Below are positions 8,960-18,015 of a stretch of 64,000 nt of DNA, in pieces. The stretch spans positions 1 through 64,000 of the forward strand of contig NZ_CAKAPD010000003.1 in assembly GCF_916715725.1 (NCBI RefSeq). The letters run 5' to 3'. A model generated the notes under the pieces. That model had not been told where the DNA came from. It worked only from the letters and a program-made list of their open reading frames with translations, and did no database searches. Every line of letters starts with the position of its first letter. The stretch's first letter is position 1. The stretch comes from an uncultured Rothia sp. (GTDB lineage: Bacteria > Actinomycetota > Actinomycetes > Actinomycetales > Micrococcaceae). The position numbers and the translations under genes are program-made.

Positions 8960-9676
8960 ATGGATACTCTCAGCTACACCCCCGATGCCCAGAATCTTCC
9001 CGCCGACCCGACCGGTCGCCGCGGGCTTTTTATCGTGGTTGAAGGAGGCGACGGCGCCGGCAAAACCACCCAGCTCGCACTGCTGGATGAAGCGCTACGC
9101 GACCGCGGATACCGTGTCATCACCACCCGCGAACCCGGCGGCACCGAGATTGGCGAAAAGCTGCGAGCGCTCGTCCTTGAGGCAGGTCAGGGCACTATTG
9201 ACGACCGCACCGAGGCGCTGATTTTCGCGGCGTCCCGCGCGGCGCACGCCTCCCAGCTGATTCGTCCCGCGCTCGCTAAGGGCGCCATCGTACTCAGCGA
9301 CCGCTATATTGACTCTTCTGCTGCCTACCAGGGCGTAGGCCGTGATCTGGGCGTTGAAACCATCGTCGATTTGAGCCGCTGGGCCACCGCCGATCTGGTA
9401 CCCGACGCAACCCTGCTGTTGAGCGTACCGCTAAGCGCCGAGCAGGAACGCATGGACCAGCGCGGCACCGTCGACCGTATTGAGGCTGAAGGCGCGGCGT
9501 TCAAAGCACGTATTCACGGTGCCTTCGAGCAAATTGCCCGCGAGGACGCTAACGGCTCGCACCGCATCATTGACGGTGTGGGCACGATTAATGAGGTGCA
9601 CGCGCGCGTGCTCGAGGTGATTGAACCGTTGCTCGCCGCCCGCGAGCTGGTCCGCACCGGCAAGGAGGACTCATGA
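8960..9676 (+). CDS. tmk: Thymidylate kinase
   Basis: Phosphorylates dTMP to dTDP with ATP. The P-loop is VVEGGDGAGKTTQ, followed by the DR(E/Y)-type TTREPGGTEIGE motif, the AALIFAASRAAH region and LSDRYIDSSAAYQGVGR. About 238 aa, slightly long because of a 20-residue N-terminal lead before the kinase fold. The start could be GTG 8957 or ATG 8960; AAGAAG lies very close upstream. It overlaps holB by four bases (ATGA), so the two are translationally coupled, the usual tmk-holB pair. Confidence 0.95.
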   Translation: MDTLSYTPDAQNLPADPTGRRGLFIVVEGGDGAGKTTQLALLDEALRDRGYRVITTREPGGTEIGEKLRALVLEAGQGTIDDRTEALIFAASRAAHASQLIRPALAKGAIVLSDRYIDSSAAYQGVGRDLGVETIVDLSRWATADLVPDATLLLSVPLSAEQERMDQRGTVDRIEAEGAAFKARIHGAFEQIAREDANGSHRIIDGVGTINEVHARVLEVIEPLLAARELVRTGKEDS

Positions 9677-10812
9677 GCCTCTGGGATACCCTGCTGATTC
9701 CCGCCGATAAGCTCCAGCAGCTATGCGCAGACGCCGCCGCTGACCGTCCCACGCACGCTTGGCTGTTTACCGGGGCGACCGGCGCGCCTCACCGTGAGGC
9801 GGCAAAGGTCTTCGCGGCGGCTCTGCTGTGCGAGCAGCCCGACCCACAGAACCGCGGATGCGGCCAGTGCAAGGGCTGCGTGACCGTCATGAACGGTTCG
9901 CACGCAGATTTCACGCACTTTAGTACCGAGGCGACGCACATCAGCATTGATGAGGCACGCGAGCTGGTCATGAAGGCTCAGGACCGCCCGACCGTGGGTC
10001 GTTGGCGTGTGATTCTGGTCGAGGACACTGAGCGCATGCCGGAGCGTACCTCCAATGTATTGTTGAAGGCGATTGAGGAACCGCCGCCGCATACGATTTG
10101 GTTGCTGACGGCGCCCTCCCCCACTGACGTGCTGGTGACGATTCGTTCGCGTTGCCGTCCGGTACAGTTGCCGGTTCCGACCGATGCGCAGGTGCACGAG
10201 TATCTGCTGGCGCACGGCGTGGCTGACCTGCTGGCGCAGCGTGCGGCGCGCCTGTCTCTGGGCGATGCGCAGGAGGGGTACCGTTTGGCGACCGATGAGC
10301 AGGCGATGGCTCGTCGGGAGTTGATTACCTCCCTGATTCTGAATGTTCGTTCTATTTCTTCGGCTTTCAACGCCGCAGAAAAGCTCACCGACCTTGCCGA
10401 TCAGGACGCGCAGGCTGTCTCCGCTCTCAAGGATGAGCAGGAACGCCAGGAGCTGCTGGCTCTGTTGGGTATTCGTGAGGGTGAGCGCGTTTCTCCGTCC
10501 TTGCGCGCGCAGGTTCGCCGCCTAGAGGAGCAGCAGAAGCGCCGCGCTAAGCGCGTTTCCTCGGATACGCTGTTACGTTCTGTGGCTCAGGTTCAGACGG
10601 TTCTGCGTGATGCGTTGACGGTGGCTCTGTCTGCGCAGGCTCCGCTGATTAATGAGCATTTGCGCGAGCCTCTGGAGGCGTTCTGCACCCGCCGCTCCGC
10701 CCAGCAGCTACTGGAGGATGTGCAGGCGGTCGATTTGACTCTGCGTCGCCTGAAGACAAATGCGAATGCGCGTCTGGCGCTTGAGGCGTTAATGAGCCGT
10801 TTCGTGTACTAG
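9673..10812 (+). CDS. holB: DNA polymerase III subunit delta'
   Basis: Clamp-loader subunit. The N-terminal AAA+ fold has a degenerate P-loop (TGATGAPHREAAK, no GKT, consistent with delta' not binding ATP), a zinc-binding cluster CEQPDPQNRGCGQCKGC, ISIDEARELV, an arginine-finger-like segment SNVLLKAIEEPPPH and IRSRCRPVQLP. The C-terminal part (residues 230-379) is helical and Gln/Arg-rich. It is translationally coupled to tmk and ends before a strong convergent terminator. Confidence 0.92.
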   Translation: MSLWDTLLIPADKLQQLCADAAADRPTHAWLFTGATGAPHREAAKVFAAALLCEQPDPQNRGCGQCKGCVTVMNGSHADFTHFSTEATHISIDEARELVMKAQDRPTVGRWRVILVEDTERMPERTSNVLLKAIEEPPPHTIWLLTAPSPTDVLVTIRSRCRPVQLPVPTDAQVHEYLLAHGVADLLAQRAARLSLGDAQEGYRLATDEQAMARRELITSLILNVRSISSAFNAAEKLTDLADQDAQAVSALKDEQERQELLALLGIREGERVSPSLRAQVRRLEEQQKRRAKRVSSDTLLRSVAQVQTVLRDALTVALSAQAPLINEHLREPLEAFCTRRSAQQLLEDVQAVDLTLRRLKTNANARLALEALMSRFVY

Positions 10813-10857
10813 AAACGCTCGAACAAGCGTCTATGAATCTTCAATACAACACAAAAT

Positions 10858-10898
10858 GGGGAGGCACCGAAGAGATATTCTTCGGTGCCTCCCCTTTT
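10858..10898. terminator. Convergent terminator between holB and UPF0210 gene
   Basis: A long perfect stem, GGGGAGGCACCGAAGA / TCTTCGGTGCCTCCCC, with loop GATAT and a T-run on the plus strand. It ends the tmk-holB transcript and may also work in reverse. Confidence 0.88.
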
Positions 10899-10924
10899 CT
10901 ATAGACTCTAAAAGTGCCTAGAGG

Positions 10925-10954
10925 TTAGTTGCGGAATCGAGCTTAGTTGCGGAA
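10925..10954. repeat. 18-bp-period duplication over a stop codon
   Basis: TTAGTTGCGGAA occurs at 10925-10936 and 10943-10954. On the minus strand this repeats the last three codons plus stop of the UPF0210 gene once more downstream, with six bases between copies. Confidence 0.9.
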
Positions 10955-12298
10955 ACCGTGAACCGGCGACGGAATACGACCGCAGCGGGCGATGAACGCA
11001 TCCGCGCTCGGGGTATGGGTGGGCATGACGGGTGCTCGACCGAGCAGGCCACCGAATTCGACCATGTCGCCTACGCCCAGGCCGACGGCCGGAATCACGC
11101 GGACCGCGGTGGTCTTGTGGTTCATCACGCCGATGGCTGCCTCGTCGGCAATCATTGCGGCGAGGGTGGCGGCAGGGGTGTCACCGGGAACCGCGACCAT
11201 GTCCAGGCCGACGGAGCAGATGGCGGTCATCGCTTCGAGCTTGTCGAGGGAGATGTGTCCGGCGGCTGCGGATTCAATCATGCCGATGTCCTCAGAAATC
11301 GGGATGAAGGAGCCGGAAAGGCCGCCAACGTTTGAGCATGCCATGAGGCCGCCCTTCTTCACCGCATCGTTGAGCAGTGCGAGGGCTGCGACGGTACCGT
11401 GGGTACCGACGGTTTCCAGACCCATTTCCTCGAGGATGTGTGCGACCGAGTCACCAATCTCTGCGGTGGGTGCCAGGGAGAGGTCGATAATGTTGAACTG
11501 CACGCCAAGGCGTTCAGCGGCGAGGGTACCGACCAGCTGGCCAACGCGGGTAATCTTGAAGGCTGCCTTCTTGATTTCTTCTGCGCAGGTGTCGAAGGAT
11601 TCGCCGCGGACCTTCTGCAGGGCGCGGTGCACCACACCGGGGCCGGAGACGCCCACGGAGATGGTGGTGTCTGCCTCCTGTACACCGTGGAATGCGCCCG
11701 CCATGAATGGGTTGTCACTGACGGCGTTTGCGAAGACCACGAGCTTGGCGCAGCCGAAGCCGTGGGAGTCCGCGGTCAAGTCTGCGGTGGCGCGAATAGT
11801 CTCGCCCATGAGCTTGACGGCGCTCATGTTGATGCCGGCGCGGGAAGAACCAATGTCTACGGAGGAGCAGACCACGTCGGTTTCTGCGAGCGCTCGCGGG
11901 ATGGAGCGAATCAGCTTCTCATCGGCGGGGGTCATGCCCTTGTCGACGAGGGCACTGAAGCCGCCGACAAAGTTCACGCCGACTGCCTTGGCTGCCGCGT
12001 CGAGGGTGCGGGCGAATTCTACGTAGTCCTCATCGCCGGAGGCGCCTGCCACCAGCGCGATGGGGGTGACCGCGATGCGCTTGTTGACAATCGGGATACC
12101 GAGCTCGGCCTCGATGCCTTCGCAGACGCTGACGAGGTTCGCTGCGCGGCTGGTGATCTTGTCGTAGATCTTGCGGCGGGCTACTTCGCCGTCGGAGTCG
12201 GCGCAGTCGAGCAGGGAGATGCCCATGGTGACGGTGCGAATGTCGAGCTTCTGCTCCTCGATCATTCGGATAGTTTCAAGAATATTGTCGTTCATCAT
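10943..12298 (-). CDS. PFL-like UPF0210 (DUF711) family protein
   Basis: A 451-aa protein of the conserved UPF0210 / DUF711 family, structurally related to pyruvate formate-lyase but without demonstrated lyase activity. Typical stretches include RTVTMGISLLDCADSD, a Gly/Ala-rich GVSGPGVVHRAL, LSLAPTAEIGDSVAHILEEMG and CSNVGGLSGSFIPISEDIGM. It begins ten bases after an ACT-domain gene, a pairing seen in many bacteria, suggesting amino-acid-sensitive control of an unknown activity. Its end carries a tandem copy of the last codons and stop. Confidence 0.88.
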   Translation of the reverse strand: MMNDNILETIRMIEEQKLDIRTVTMGISLLDCADSDGEVARRKIYDKITSRAANLVSVCEGIEAELGIPIVNKRIAVTPIALVAGASGDEDYVEFARTLDAAAKAVGVNFVGGFSALVDKGMTPADEKLIRSIPRALAETDVVCSSVDIGSSRAGINMSAVKLMGETIRATADLTADSHGFGCAKLVVFANAVSDNPFMAGAFHGVQEADTTISVGVSGPGVVHRALQKVRGESFDTCAEEIKKAAFKITRVGQLVGTLAAERLGVQFNIIDLSLAPTAEIGDSVAHILEEMGLETVGTHGTVAALALLNDAVKKGGLMACSNVGGLSGSFIPISEDIGMIESAAAGHISLDKLEAMTAICSVGLDMVAVPGDTPAATLAAMIADEAAIGVMNHKTTAVRVIPAVGLGVGDMVEFGGLLGRAPVMPTHTPSADAFIARCGRIPSPVHGFRN

Positions 12299-12307
12299 GG
12301 TGGTCGC

Positions 12308-12577
12308 CTAGATGGTGTGCATTGCCTTGAAGATGGATTCAGCCTGAATGCGAATCTGGACCTTCTGTTCGTGCTCGACACCGGCCATGGCTTCCTGCAG
12401 GTCGATGAGGTTCTGCTGGGTTTCGTCGAAGGAGCAGTGCATGATCATGGTGAAGTATTCGCCCATGATGGTCTGGGAGACGTCGAGGACGTTGACCTTG
12501 CGCTCGGCGAGGGTTGCGGTCACGGCAGCGATGATGCCTTCGTGGTCGATACCTGTGACGGTGAGGATGATCTTCAC
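12308..12577 (-). CDS. ACT domain-containing protein (UPF0237 family)
   Basis: A stand-alone ACT domain, 89 aa, starting MKIILTVTGIDHEGIIAAVTATLAE with the classic beta-alpha-beta start and ending in QIRIQAESIFKAMHTI. ACT domains bind small ligands, often amino acids. It is immediately upstream of the UPF0210 gene on the same strand with only nine bases between stop and start, so the two form an operon. The ligand is unknown. Confidence 0.88.
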   Translation of the reverse strand: MKIILTVTGIDHEGIIAAVTATLAERKVNVLDVSQTIMGEYFTMIMHCSFDETQQNLIDLQEAMAGVEHEQKVQIRIQAESIFKAMHTI

Positions 12578-12731
12578 GGTGTTCTCCTAATGGTTTGGGG
12601 CTGCGTACCGAAAGAATACGTGCATAAAGGCACAGACATACGCATATTTATAAGAGCAATTATAGGTTACCCAGAACACACTGTGCAGGGTAGACACAAA
12701 AATACCCCTTGCATCCCACATTCGGGGCATA

Positions 12732-12786
12732 AAAAATCCACGCCTCCCCGGTCTGAATAAATACAGGGAAGAACGTGGATTCTTTA
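12732..12786. terminator. Probable terminator near the manA end
   Basis: Arms AATCCACG and CGTGGATT enclose a GC-rich loop, with A-runs and T-runs outside. It lies between the manA 3' end and the ACT-domain gene, both on the minus strand. Confidence 0.55.
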
Positions 12787-12824
12787 TTAGCTTCGCTAGC
12801 GGAGCGACCTATTTTTGATGCCCT

Positions 12825-12852
12825 TTATAACTGTCTAGTTATAACTGTCTAG
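12825..12852. repeat. Exact 14-bp tandem duplication
   Basis: TTATAACTGTCTAG occurs twice head to tail, 10 bp beyond the manA stop. It contains a stop-like TAG on either reading and resembles other short tandem duplications at gene ends in this window. Confidence 0.95.
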
Positions 12853-12861
12853 AAGTATTTC

Positions 12862-14049
12862 CTAAACGTACGAAGCGATGTACAGCTCGCCGCTACCGCT
12901 CAGAGTTGCAACGGAGGGCTCACCCACGTGCAGTACCGACTCGGTGGCACCCAGCACGAACTCTTCGGTGCCGTTGCCGTCAGCCGCGTGAATGGCGATT
13001 TCGCCGGATACGCTCAGTGCGGCACTAATACCCTCGAAGGTGTATTCCTGCGGCTTGCCCTCTTCAACTCGGATACGGGTCACGCTCATGCGCTCATCCC
13101 ACATGGCGTAGGTGCCCACGGGCGCGTTCTCGGGGGTGGGGCGCTGGATTACGGGTGCATCCTGGCTTTCGCCGAGAACCTTGATGAGCTCCTCGGTGTC
13201 GATGTGCTTTGCGGTCAGACCCGCGCGCATCACGTTATCAGAGGGGTTCATCAGCTCAATGGCGGTGCCGGAGACGTAGGCGTGCACCTGACCGTCGGGG
13301 GTGAATGCGGATTCGCCGGGTGCCAGGTGTACCAGGTTCATGACGAAGGCGACGAGCAGGCCGCGGTCGCCGGGGTACTTGCCGGCAACAATCTGCACGA
13401 GCTCAGCTGCATCGGCGATAAGCGCGTTCTCGGAGCCGGTCAGCTCTGCTGCCGCCTCGACGAGCTGCTCAACAGCGGCTGCGGCAGCGTCTTCGGGCAT
13501 GCGAATAATCTCGGTCAGCAGTTGCTTGGGGGTAAGCTCCACACGCTCTGCCAGCCAGTCAGCCTTGAACGCCTTCGCCAGTTCTGACAGCTGCTCGGAG
13601 GTGCGCACACCGGTGAGCACGCGCATCTGGGTCAGCGCGATGACGGTTTCGGGCTTGGAGTAGCGGTCCTTGTAGTTGCGGTGCGGCGCGTCAATCGCGA
13701 TGCCGCGTGCCTGCTCGTCCTCGAAGCCGGCGATAGCCTGCTCGGGGGTGGGGTGCACCTGAATGGACAGGGGTGCATCAATCGCAAGGATCTTAAAGAG
13801 GAAGGGGAACCAGTCGGAGGTACGGTCCGGGCGCAGGAAGCGGGAAGGGTTCTCCACAATCAGTTCGTTGAGCGGGGATTCGGTACCGTCCACGGTAGCG
13901 CGCGAGGGCGCAGCCGGATGCGCGCCAACCCACACCTCAGCCTCGGGCTGTTCGGTGGGGACGGGCACGCCGCGCATGCGTCCGAGAATTTCGCGGGAAC
14001 CCCACGCATAATTCTGAATCTGGTTTTTTAGGGAAAAAATCTCACCCAT
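12862..14049 (-). CDS. manA: Mannose-6-phosphate isomerase, class I
   Basis: Zinc enzyme interconverting fructose-6-P and mannose-6-P, feeding GDP-mannose synthesis. Type I PMI signatures: NQIQNYAWGSREILG, the metal-site LSIQVHPTPEQA, and the substrate-site region DGQVHAYVSGTAIELMNPSDNVMRAGLTAKHID. About 395 aa, normal. The start is placed at the ATG (14049) of MGEIFSLKNQ; the ORF extends 21 codons further but that part lacks PMI features. It is divergent from a phosphomannomutase gene, the next step in the same pathway. Confidence 0.9.
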   Translation of the reverse strand: MGEIFSLKNQIQNYAWGSREILGRMRGVPVPTEQPEAEVWVGAHPAAPSRATVDGTESPLNELIVENPSRFLRPDRTSDWFPFLFKILAIDAPLSIQVHPTPEQAIAGFEDEQARGIAIDAPHRNYKDRYSKPETVIALTQMRVLTGVRTSEQLSELAKAFKADWLAERVELTPKQLLTEIIRMPEDAAAAAVEQLVEAAAELTGSENALIADAAELVQIVAGKYPGDRGLLVAFVMNLVHLAPGESAFTPDGQVHAYVSGTAIELMNPSDNVMRAGLTAKHIDTEELIKVLGESQDAPVIQRPTPENAPVGTYAMWDERMSVTRIRVEEGKPQEYTFEGISAALSVSGEIAIHAADGNGTEEFVLGATESVLHVGEPSVATLSGSGELYIASYV

Positions 14050-14186
14050 GGGGGAAAATACCTCTCGACGTGAGTTGTTTGAAGTAAGTGAAGTGATAAA
14101 AAACCCATACATTCAGCGGAATTTATAAGGTTTTACCTGCCCATTATAGAGGCTAGTTGCACTTCTTTACCGCTAAAATAAAAGGC

Positions 14187-15593
14187 GTGACTACTATTAA
14201 TCTACATGACTCATTCAAAGCGTACGACGTGCGTGGCATCGTCGGCGAGACCATTACCGCAGAGACTGTTCGCGCTACTGGTGCGGCTTTCGTAGACGTT
14301 CTGGGCCTGGAGGGCCAGACCATTCTGGTCGGTGGCGACATGCGCCCCTCCTCCCCCGAATTCATGGATGCATTCGCCCAGGGTGCAACCGCTCGCGGTG
14401 CAAATGTTGAGAAGATCGGTCTGATCTCCACTGACGTTCTGTACTTCGCATGTGGCGTCGAGAACGCTGCCGGTGTTACCTTCACCGCTAGCCACAACCC
14501 CGCAGAGTACAACGGCATGAAGATGGCTAAGGCTGGCGCTGTTCCTCTGTCTTCCGAGTCCGGTCTGTTCGATATCCGCGACCTGGCTCAGAAGTACCTG
14601 GATGCGGGCGAGATTCCTTCTGTGGAGAAGGTCGGCACCGTTTCTGAGAAGGACATCCTCAAGCCTTACGCAGAATACCTGCGCAAGCTGGTTGATCTGT
14701 CTTCCATCCGCCCCCTGAAGGTTGTTGTTGACGCTGGTAACGGCATGGGTGGTATGACCACTCCCGCTGTTCTGGGCGACACCATCCTGCCGGGCCTGCC
14801 CCTGGAAATCGTTCCCCTGTACTTCGAGCTGGACGGTACCTTCCCGAACCACCCGGCTAACCCGCTGGAGCCGGCTAACCTGGTTGACCTGCAGAAGGCT
14901 GTTGTTGAGCACGGTGCTGACATTGGTCTGGCATTCGACGGCGACGCTGACCGTTGCTTCGTCATCGACGAGAAGGGTGAGCCCGTCACTCCTTCGGCTG
15001 TGACCGCTCTGGTTGCTGAGCGCGAGATTGCTCGTGCAAAGGCTGAGGGTAACGAAGAGCCCGTCATCATCTACAACCTGATCACCTCGAAGGCTGTTCC
15101 CGAGCTGGTTGAGAAGCTGGGCGGCCGTGCAGTGAAGACCCGCGTGGGCCACTCCTTCATCAAGGCTGTTATGGCTGAGGAGAACGGCGTTTTCGGTGGC
15201 GAGCACTCCGCTCACTACTACTTCAAGGACTTCTTCAACGCAGACACCGGCATGCTCGCTGCAATGCACGTGCTGGCAGCTCTGGGTGGCGGCGAGGAGC
15301 CCCTCTCCGAGATCAGCGCGAAGTACTCCCCGTACGTTGCCTCCGGCGAGATCAACTCCGAGATCGAAGACAAGGCTGCCGCTGTGGACCGCGTTCGTGC
15401 ACACTACGCTAACGCTCCCGTGGTTGTTGAAGACTCCGACGGTACCACCTTCACCAACACTGAAGAGGGCTGGTGGGTCAACCTGCGTCCTTCGAACACT
15501 GAGCCGTTCCTGCGCCTGAACCTTGAGGCTCCGGATGTTGCGACTATGGAGCGCGTCCGCGACGAGGTTCTGGCTCTGGTCCGCCAGGGCTAA
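14187..15593 (+). CDS. manB: Phosphomannomutase/phosphoglucomutase
   Basis: Alpha-D-phosphohexomutase that interconverts mannose-6-P and mannose-1-P (possibly also glucose phosphates). All four family loops are visible: FTASHNPAEYNGMK with the phospho-Ser, the Mg site FDGDADRCF, the sugar-binding GGEHSAHYYF and the phosphate-binding RPSNTEPFLRLN. About 468 aa. The likely start is GTG 14187 (MTTINLHDSF) behind AAAAGG; a TTG at 14157 is in frame but less likely. Divergent from manA. A strong terminator follows. Confidence 0.9.
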   Translation: MTTINLHDSFKAYDVRGIVGETITAETVRATGAAFVDVLGLEGQTILVGGDMRPSSPEFMDAFAQGATARGANVEKIGLISTDVLYFACGVENAAGVTFTASHNPAEYNGMKMAKAGAVPLSSESGLFDIRDLAQKYLDAGEIPSVEKVGTVSEKDILKPYAEYLRKLVDLSSIRPLKVVVDAGNGMGGMTTPAVLGDTILPGLPLEIVPLYFELDGTFPNHPANPLEPANLVDLQKAVVEHGADIGLAFDGDADRCFVIDEKGEPVTPSAVTALVAEREIARAKAEGNEEPVIIYNLITSKAVPELVEKLGGRAVKTRVGHSFIKAVMAEENGVFGGEHSAHYYFKDFFNADTGMLAAMHVLAALGGGEEPLSEISAKYSPYVASGEINSEIEDKAAAVDRVRAHYANAPVVVEDSDGTTFTNTEEGWWVNLRPSNTEPFLRLNLEAPDVATMERVRDEVLALVRQG

Positions 15594-15608
15594 GCACTAG
15601 CTAGCTAC

Positions 15609-15654
15609 TAAAAATCCCGCCTCGCAGATTCGTCTGCGGGGCGGGATTTTTATT
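15609..15654 (+). terminator. Terminator of the phosphomannomutase gene
   Basis: Stem AAAATCCCGCCTCGCAG / CTGCGGGGCGGGATTTTT with a T-run, 16 bases after the stop. Confidence 0.88.
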
Positions 15655-15662
15655 TTGAGTTC

Positions 15663-15714
15663 TAAAAACCCGGCTAGGTTCTTCTGTCTAAGAGGAAGAA
15701 CCTAGCCGGGTTTA
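15663..15714 (-). terminator. Terminator of hmp
   Basis: A long stem, AAACCCGGCTAGGTTCTTC / GAAGAACCTAGCCGGGTTT, lies 35 bp beyond the hmp stop, with a T-run on the minus strand. It is back to back with the terminator of the converging gene. Confidence 0.85.
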
Positions 15715-15748
15715 AGAAACCTAGCGGACGGGCCGGCTTACGGGGTTT

Positions 15749-16930
15749 TTACGCCTCGCGTGCCTGGTCGTGGAGCATCCACTGGTCGGGGCCGAAGATC
15801 TCGTAGTTGATGTTCTTGCCGGGAACGCCTGCCTCAACCAGTGCGGAGCGTACGCCCTGCATGAAGGGCAGCGGGCCGCAGAGGTAGACGTTAGCGTTGG
15901 AGGGAACGTCCAACTTGGAGACGTCGACACGGCCGGTGTAGTCGCCGCCCTCGCCCTCGATGAAGGAGACGAGACGTGCGTTGGGCAGCTTGCCGACGAG
16001 CTCAACGAGCTCTTCGCGCAGGGGCCAGGTGTCCAGGCGGCGGTCTGCGTGGACCACGGTCACGGGGCGCTCGGAGCCCTTCTCAACCAGCTCGGAGAGG
16101 AAGCTGAGCATGGGGGTGGTGCCGATACCTGCGGAGAAGAGGTACAGGGGCGCCTCGGGGTCGCCGAAGCCTTCCAGGGTCAGGTCACCGTAGGGATTGG
16201 AGATCTCGACGACTGCGCCGACTTCCAGCTCGTGCAGGATGGAGGTCATCTCGCCGTTGGGGTCGAGCTTCACACCGATGCGGCGCTGGTTCTTTTCGCT
16301 GGGCAGCAGGGTGTACTGGCGTGCCTGGCGCAGACCGTCGCGTGCGGGAACGATGATGGAGATGTACTGGCCGCCCTTGGACTCGGTCATGGGGGTCTCG
16401 TCGGCGGGCTCGAAGGTCAGCACGACAACGTTCTCGCCGGTCTCCTTGCGCTCAACGAGCTTGAAGGGTGCGAACATGACGTCGTTTGCTTGGGAAGCGT
16501 ACAGGCCCTTCTCCAGCTTGATGAGGGCGTTGCCCATGAGCCAGTAGACCTCGGTCCATGCCTCAACGATTTCGGGGGTAGCCAGGTCGCCCAGGTTAGC
16601 GGCGATTGCCTCGAAGAGGTACTTGTAGACGGTGGGGTATTCTTCTTCCTTCAGGCCCAGGGATGCGTGCTTGTGTGCAACGCGGGAGAGGACCTCGTCG
16701 GGGTAGGAGTTCGGGTTCTGAACGATGTAGGAGGCGAACACGGCGATGGAGCCTGCCAGCGCCTTGGGCTGGGTACCTTCGAGCTGGGAGGAGCGGGAGA
16801 ACATGCCGTCCATCAGGTCGGGGCGAGCGGCGAACATTCGACGGTAGAAGTCGGGGGTGATGTCGTTAATGCGCTCAGCAATAATGGGCAGCGTTGCCTC
16901 AATAATGGGGCGGGACTTTTCGGAGAGCAT
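15749..16930 (-). CDS. hmp: Nitric oxide dioxygenase (flavohemoglobin)
   Basis: Converts NO to nitrate using O2 and NAD(P)H. The globin domain (residues 1-135) has the proximal heme His in VAHKHASLGLK; the ferredoxin-reductase part has the FAD motif RQYTLLPS, the GGQYISI region, NAD-site FSAGIGTTPMLSF and a C-terminal YLCGPLPFM. 393 aa, normal. The start ATG has GGAAGAAGG upstream. An NsrR-type repressor gene lies 0.6 kb upstream on the same strand, strongly suggesting NO-responsive control through the AT-rich gap. Confidence 0.93.
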   Translation of the reverse strand: MLSEKSRPIIEATLPIIAERINDITPDFYRRMFAARPDLMDGMFSRSSQLEGTQPKALAGSIAVFASYIVQNPNSYPDEVLSRVAHKHASLGLKEEEYPTVYKYLFEAIAANLGDLATPEIVEAWTEVYWLMGNALIKLEKGLYASQANDVMFAPFKLVERKETGENVVVLTFEPADETPMTESKGGQYISIIVPARDGLRQARQYTLLPSEKNQRRIGVKLDPNGEMTSILHELEVGAVVEISNPYGDLTLEGFGDPEAPLYLFSAGIGTTPMLSFLSELVEKGSERPVTVVHADRRLDTWPLREELVELVGKLPNARLVSFIEGEGGDYTGRVDVSKLDVPSNANVYLCGPLPFMQGVRSALVEAGVPGKNINYEIFGPDQWMLHDQAREA

Positions 16931-17475
16931 CGGTGCGTGCCTTCTTCCTGTGTGGTCACCTCGGTCGTTGTGGTGACGCCCTTAATGTGGGTGATACGGG
17001 GCGTTCACTCGGACAGCTCAGTTGGTGACAGAGTGTTTACAAAGCACCCTTACCGTAGCATTTTGCGGGGTGTTTGCGCTGAGTGCAGGTCATGCCCCGA
17101 GGGTTATTTGGCGCTGCAGATGCTACTTATGGTTCACCCTGACTCAAAGAGAGAGCCGAGCGTCACACTATATATTTTCAGCACTGTTTTTGAGTTCGCC
17201 GGGTGACTAGCCCCGAAGTATGCATAAAAATTCTGGACCGAAAATATATTTACTAGGGAAAGTATGCAGTGTGGTGCAAAAATGAATATGGTCACATTTT
17301 CTGCATTTGAAAAGCAAGTTTGCAATTTTCTGCATTTCCTGCACAAATTCAGGAATCATACAGGTTCCAGCACCCCCGCAGGCAGAGGCAAAGACACCCC
17401 CGATATCTCCTCAAAAGCCTCTGTAGAAAGCCACCGAAAAGACCCCGACAGCCCTACGTTAGCCGCAAGAACGCC
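16931..17475. other. AT-rich gap between hmp and nsrR with repeat motifs
   Basis: No gene is supported. The region, upstream of hmp on the minus strand, is markedly AT-rich at 17160-17340. It holds an inverted pair ATATATTTTC (17170-17179) and GAAAATATAT (17240-17249), and a direct 13-bp repeat ATTTTCTGCATTT at 17296-17308 and 17325-17337. These are candidate regulator-binding sites for hmp. Confidence 0.5.
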
Positions 17476-17513
17476 TTAAAAACTCCGTGGAGCCTCCCAT
17501 CGGAAAGCTCCAC
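17476..17513 (-). terminator. Terminator of nsrR
   Basis: On the minus strand GTGGAGC pairs with GCTCCAC around a 13-base loop, followed by GGAGTTTTTAAGG. It lies about 30 bp after the nsrR stop. Confidence 0.7.
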
Positions 17514-17544
17514 AGGTATCACATATTTCTTGCAGCGTGCCAGC

Positions 17545-18015
17545 CTAGAGCGCAGGCAACGCATTCTCCGGAGGCGCAAAGCCGAGCTCAACAAACACCG
17601 GACCAACGGGGCGTGCACCGGCAGTCAGCTCGCTAATGATCACCGAATCAACCGATGCATAGAACGCCTCGCGAGCCCTCGCCAGCACATTGCGCAGGCG
17701 ACAGAACTTATCGAGGGGGCAGTGGCCATTCTCATCCTCGCACTCAATCATGGGGATATCGCCCTCAGTAGCGCGAAGAATAGTGCCGACGGTCGCAGAA
17801 CGACCCGCATCGGAAAGCATGACGCCACCGGCACGCCCACGAGTCGAGTCCAGATAACCCATGTTCACGAGGAAAGCTACAGCCTTCGCCACGTGGTTGT
17901 AGGGGGTGTCCACACCTTCAGAGATCTTCTGGGTGGAAAGCTTCTGACCGGGCTCCAGAGCAGACAGGAGCATCAGAACGCGGAGCGAGACATCCGAGAA
18001 TGCTGTCAAACGCAT
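17545..18015 (-). CDS. nsrR: Rrf2-family transcriptional regulator, NsrR-like
   Basis: Iron-sulfur NO sensor and repressor. The N-terminal winged helix starts MRLTAFSDVSLRVLM, and the three cluster-binding cysteines lie in IECEDENGHCPLDKFCRL, the NsrR spacing. 156 aa, normal. The ATG at 18015 has an AGAAGGAG ribosome site; the ORF continues 29 codons upstream without family features. It is followed on the same strand by a terminator, an AT-rich spacer and hmp, the classic NsrR target. Confidence 0.88.
   Translation of the reverse strand: MRLTAFSDVSLRVLMLLSALEPGQKLSTQKISEGVDTPYNHVAKAVAFLVNMGYLDSTRGRAGGVMLSDAGRSATVGTILRATEGDIPMIECEDENGHCPLDKFCRLRNVLARAREAFYASVDSVIISELTAGARPVGPVFVELGFAPPENALPAL

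Noticed and set aside
17134..17346. Possible 70-aa minus-strand protein in the hmp-nsrR gap
   Set aside because: It lies entirely in AT-rich spacer DNA, has no ribosome site and no conserved motif; more likely an accidental open frame.
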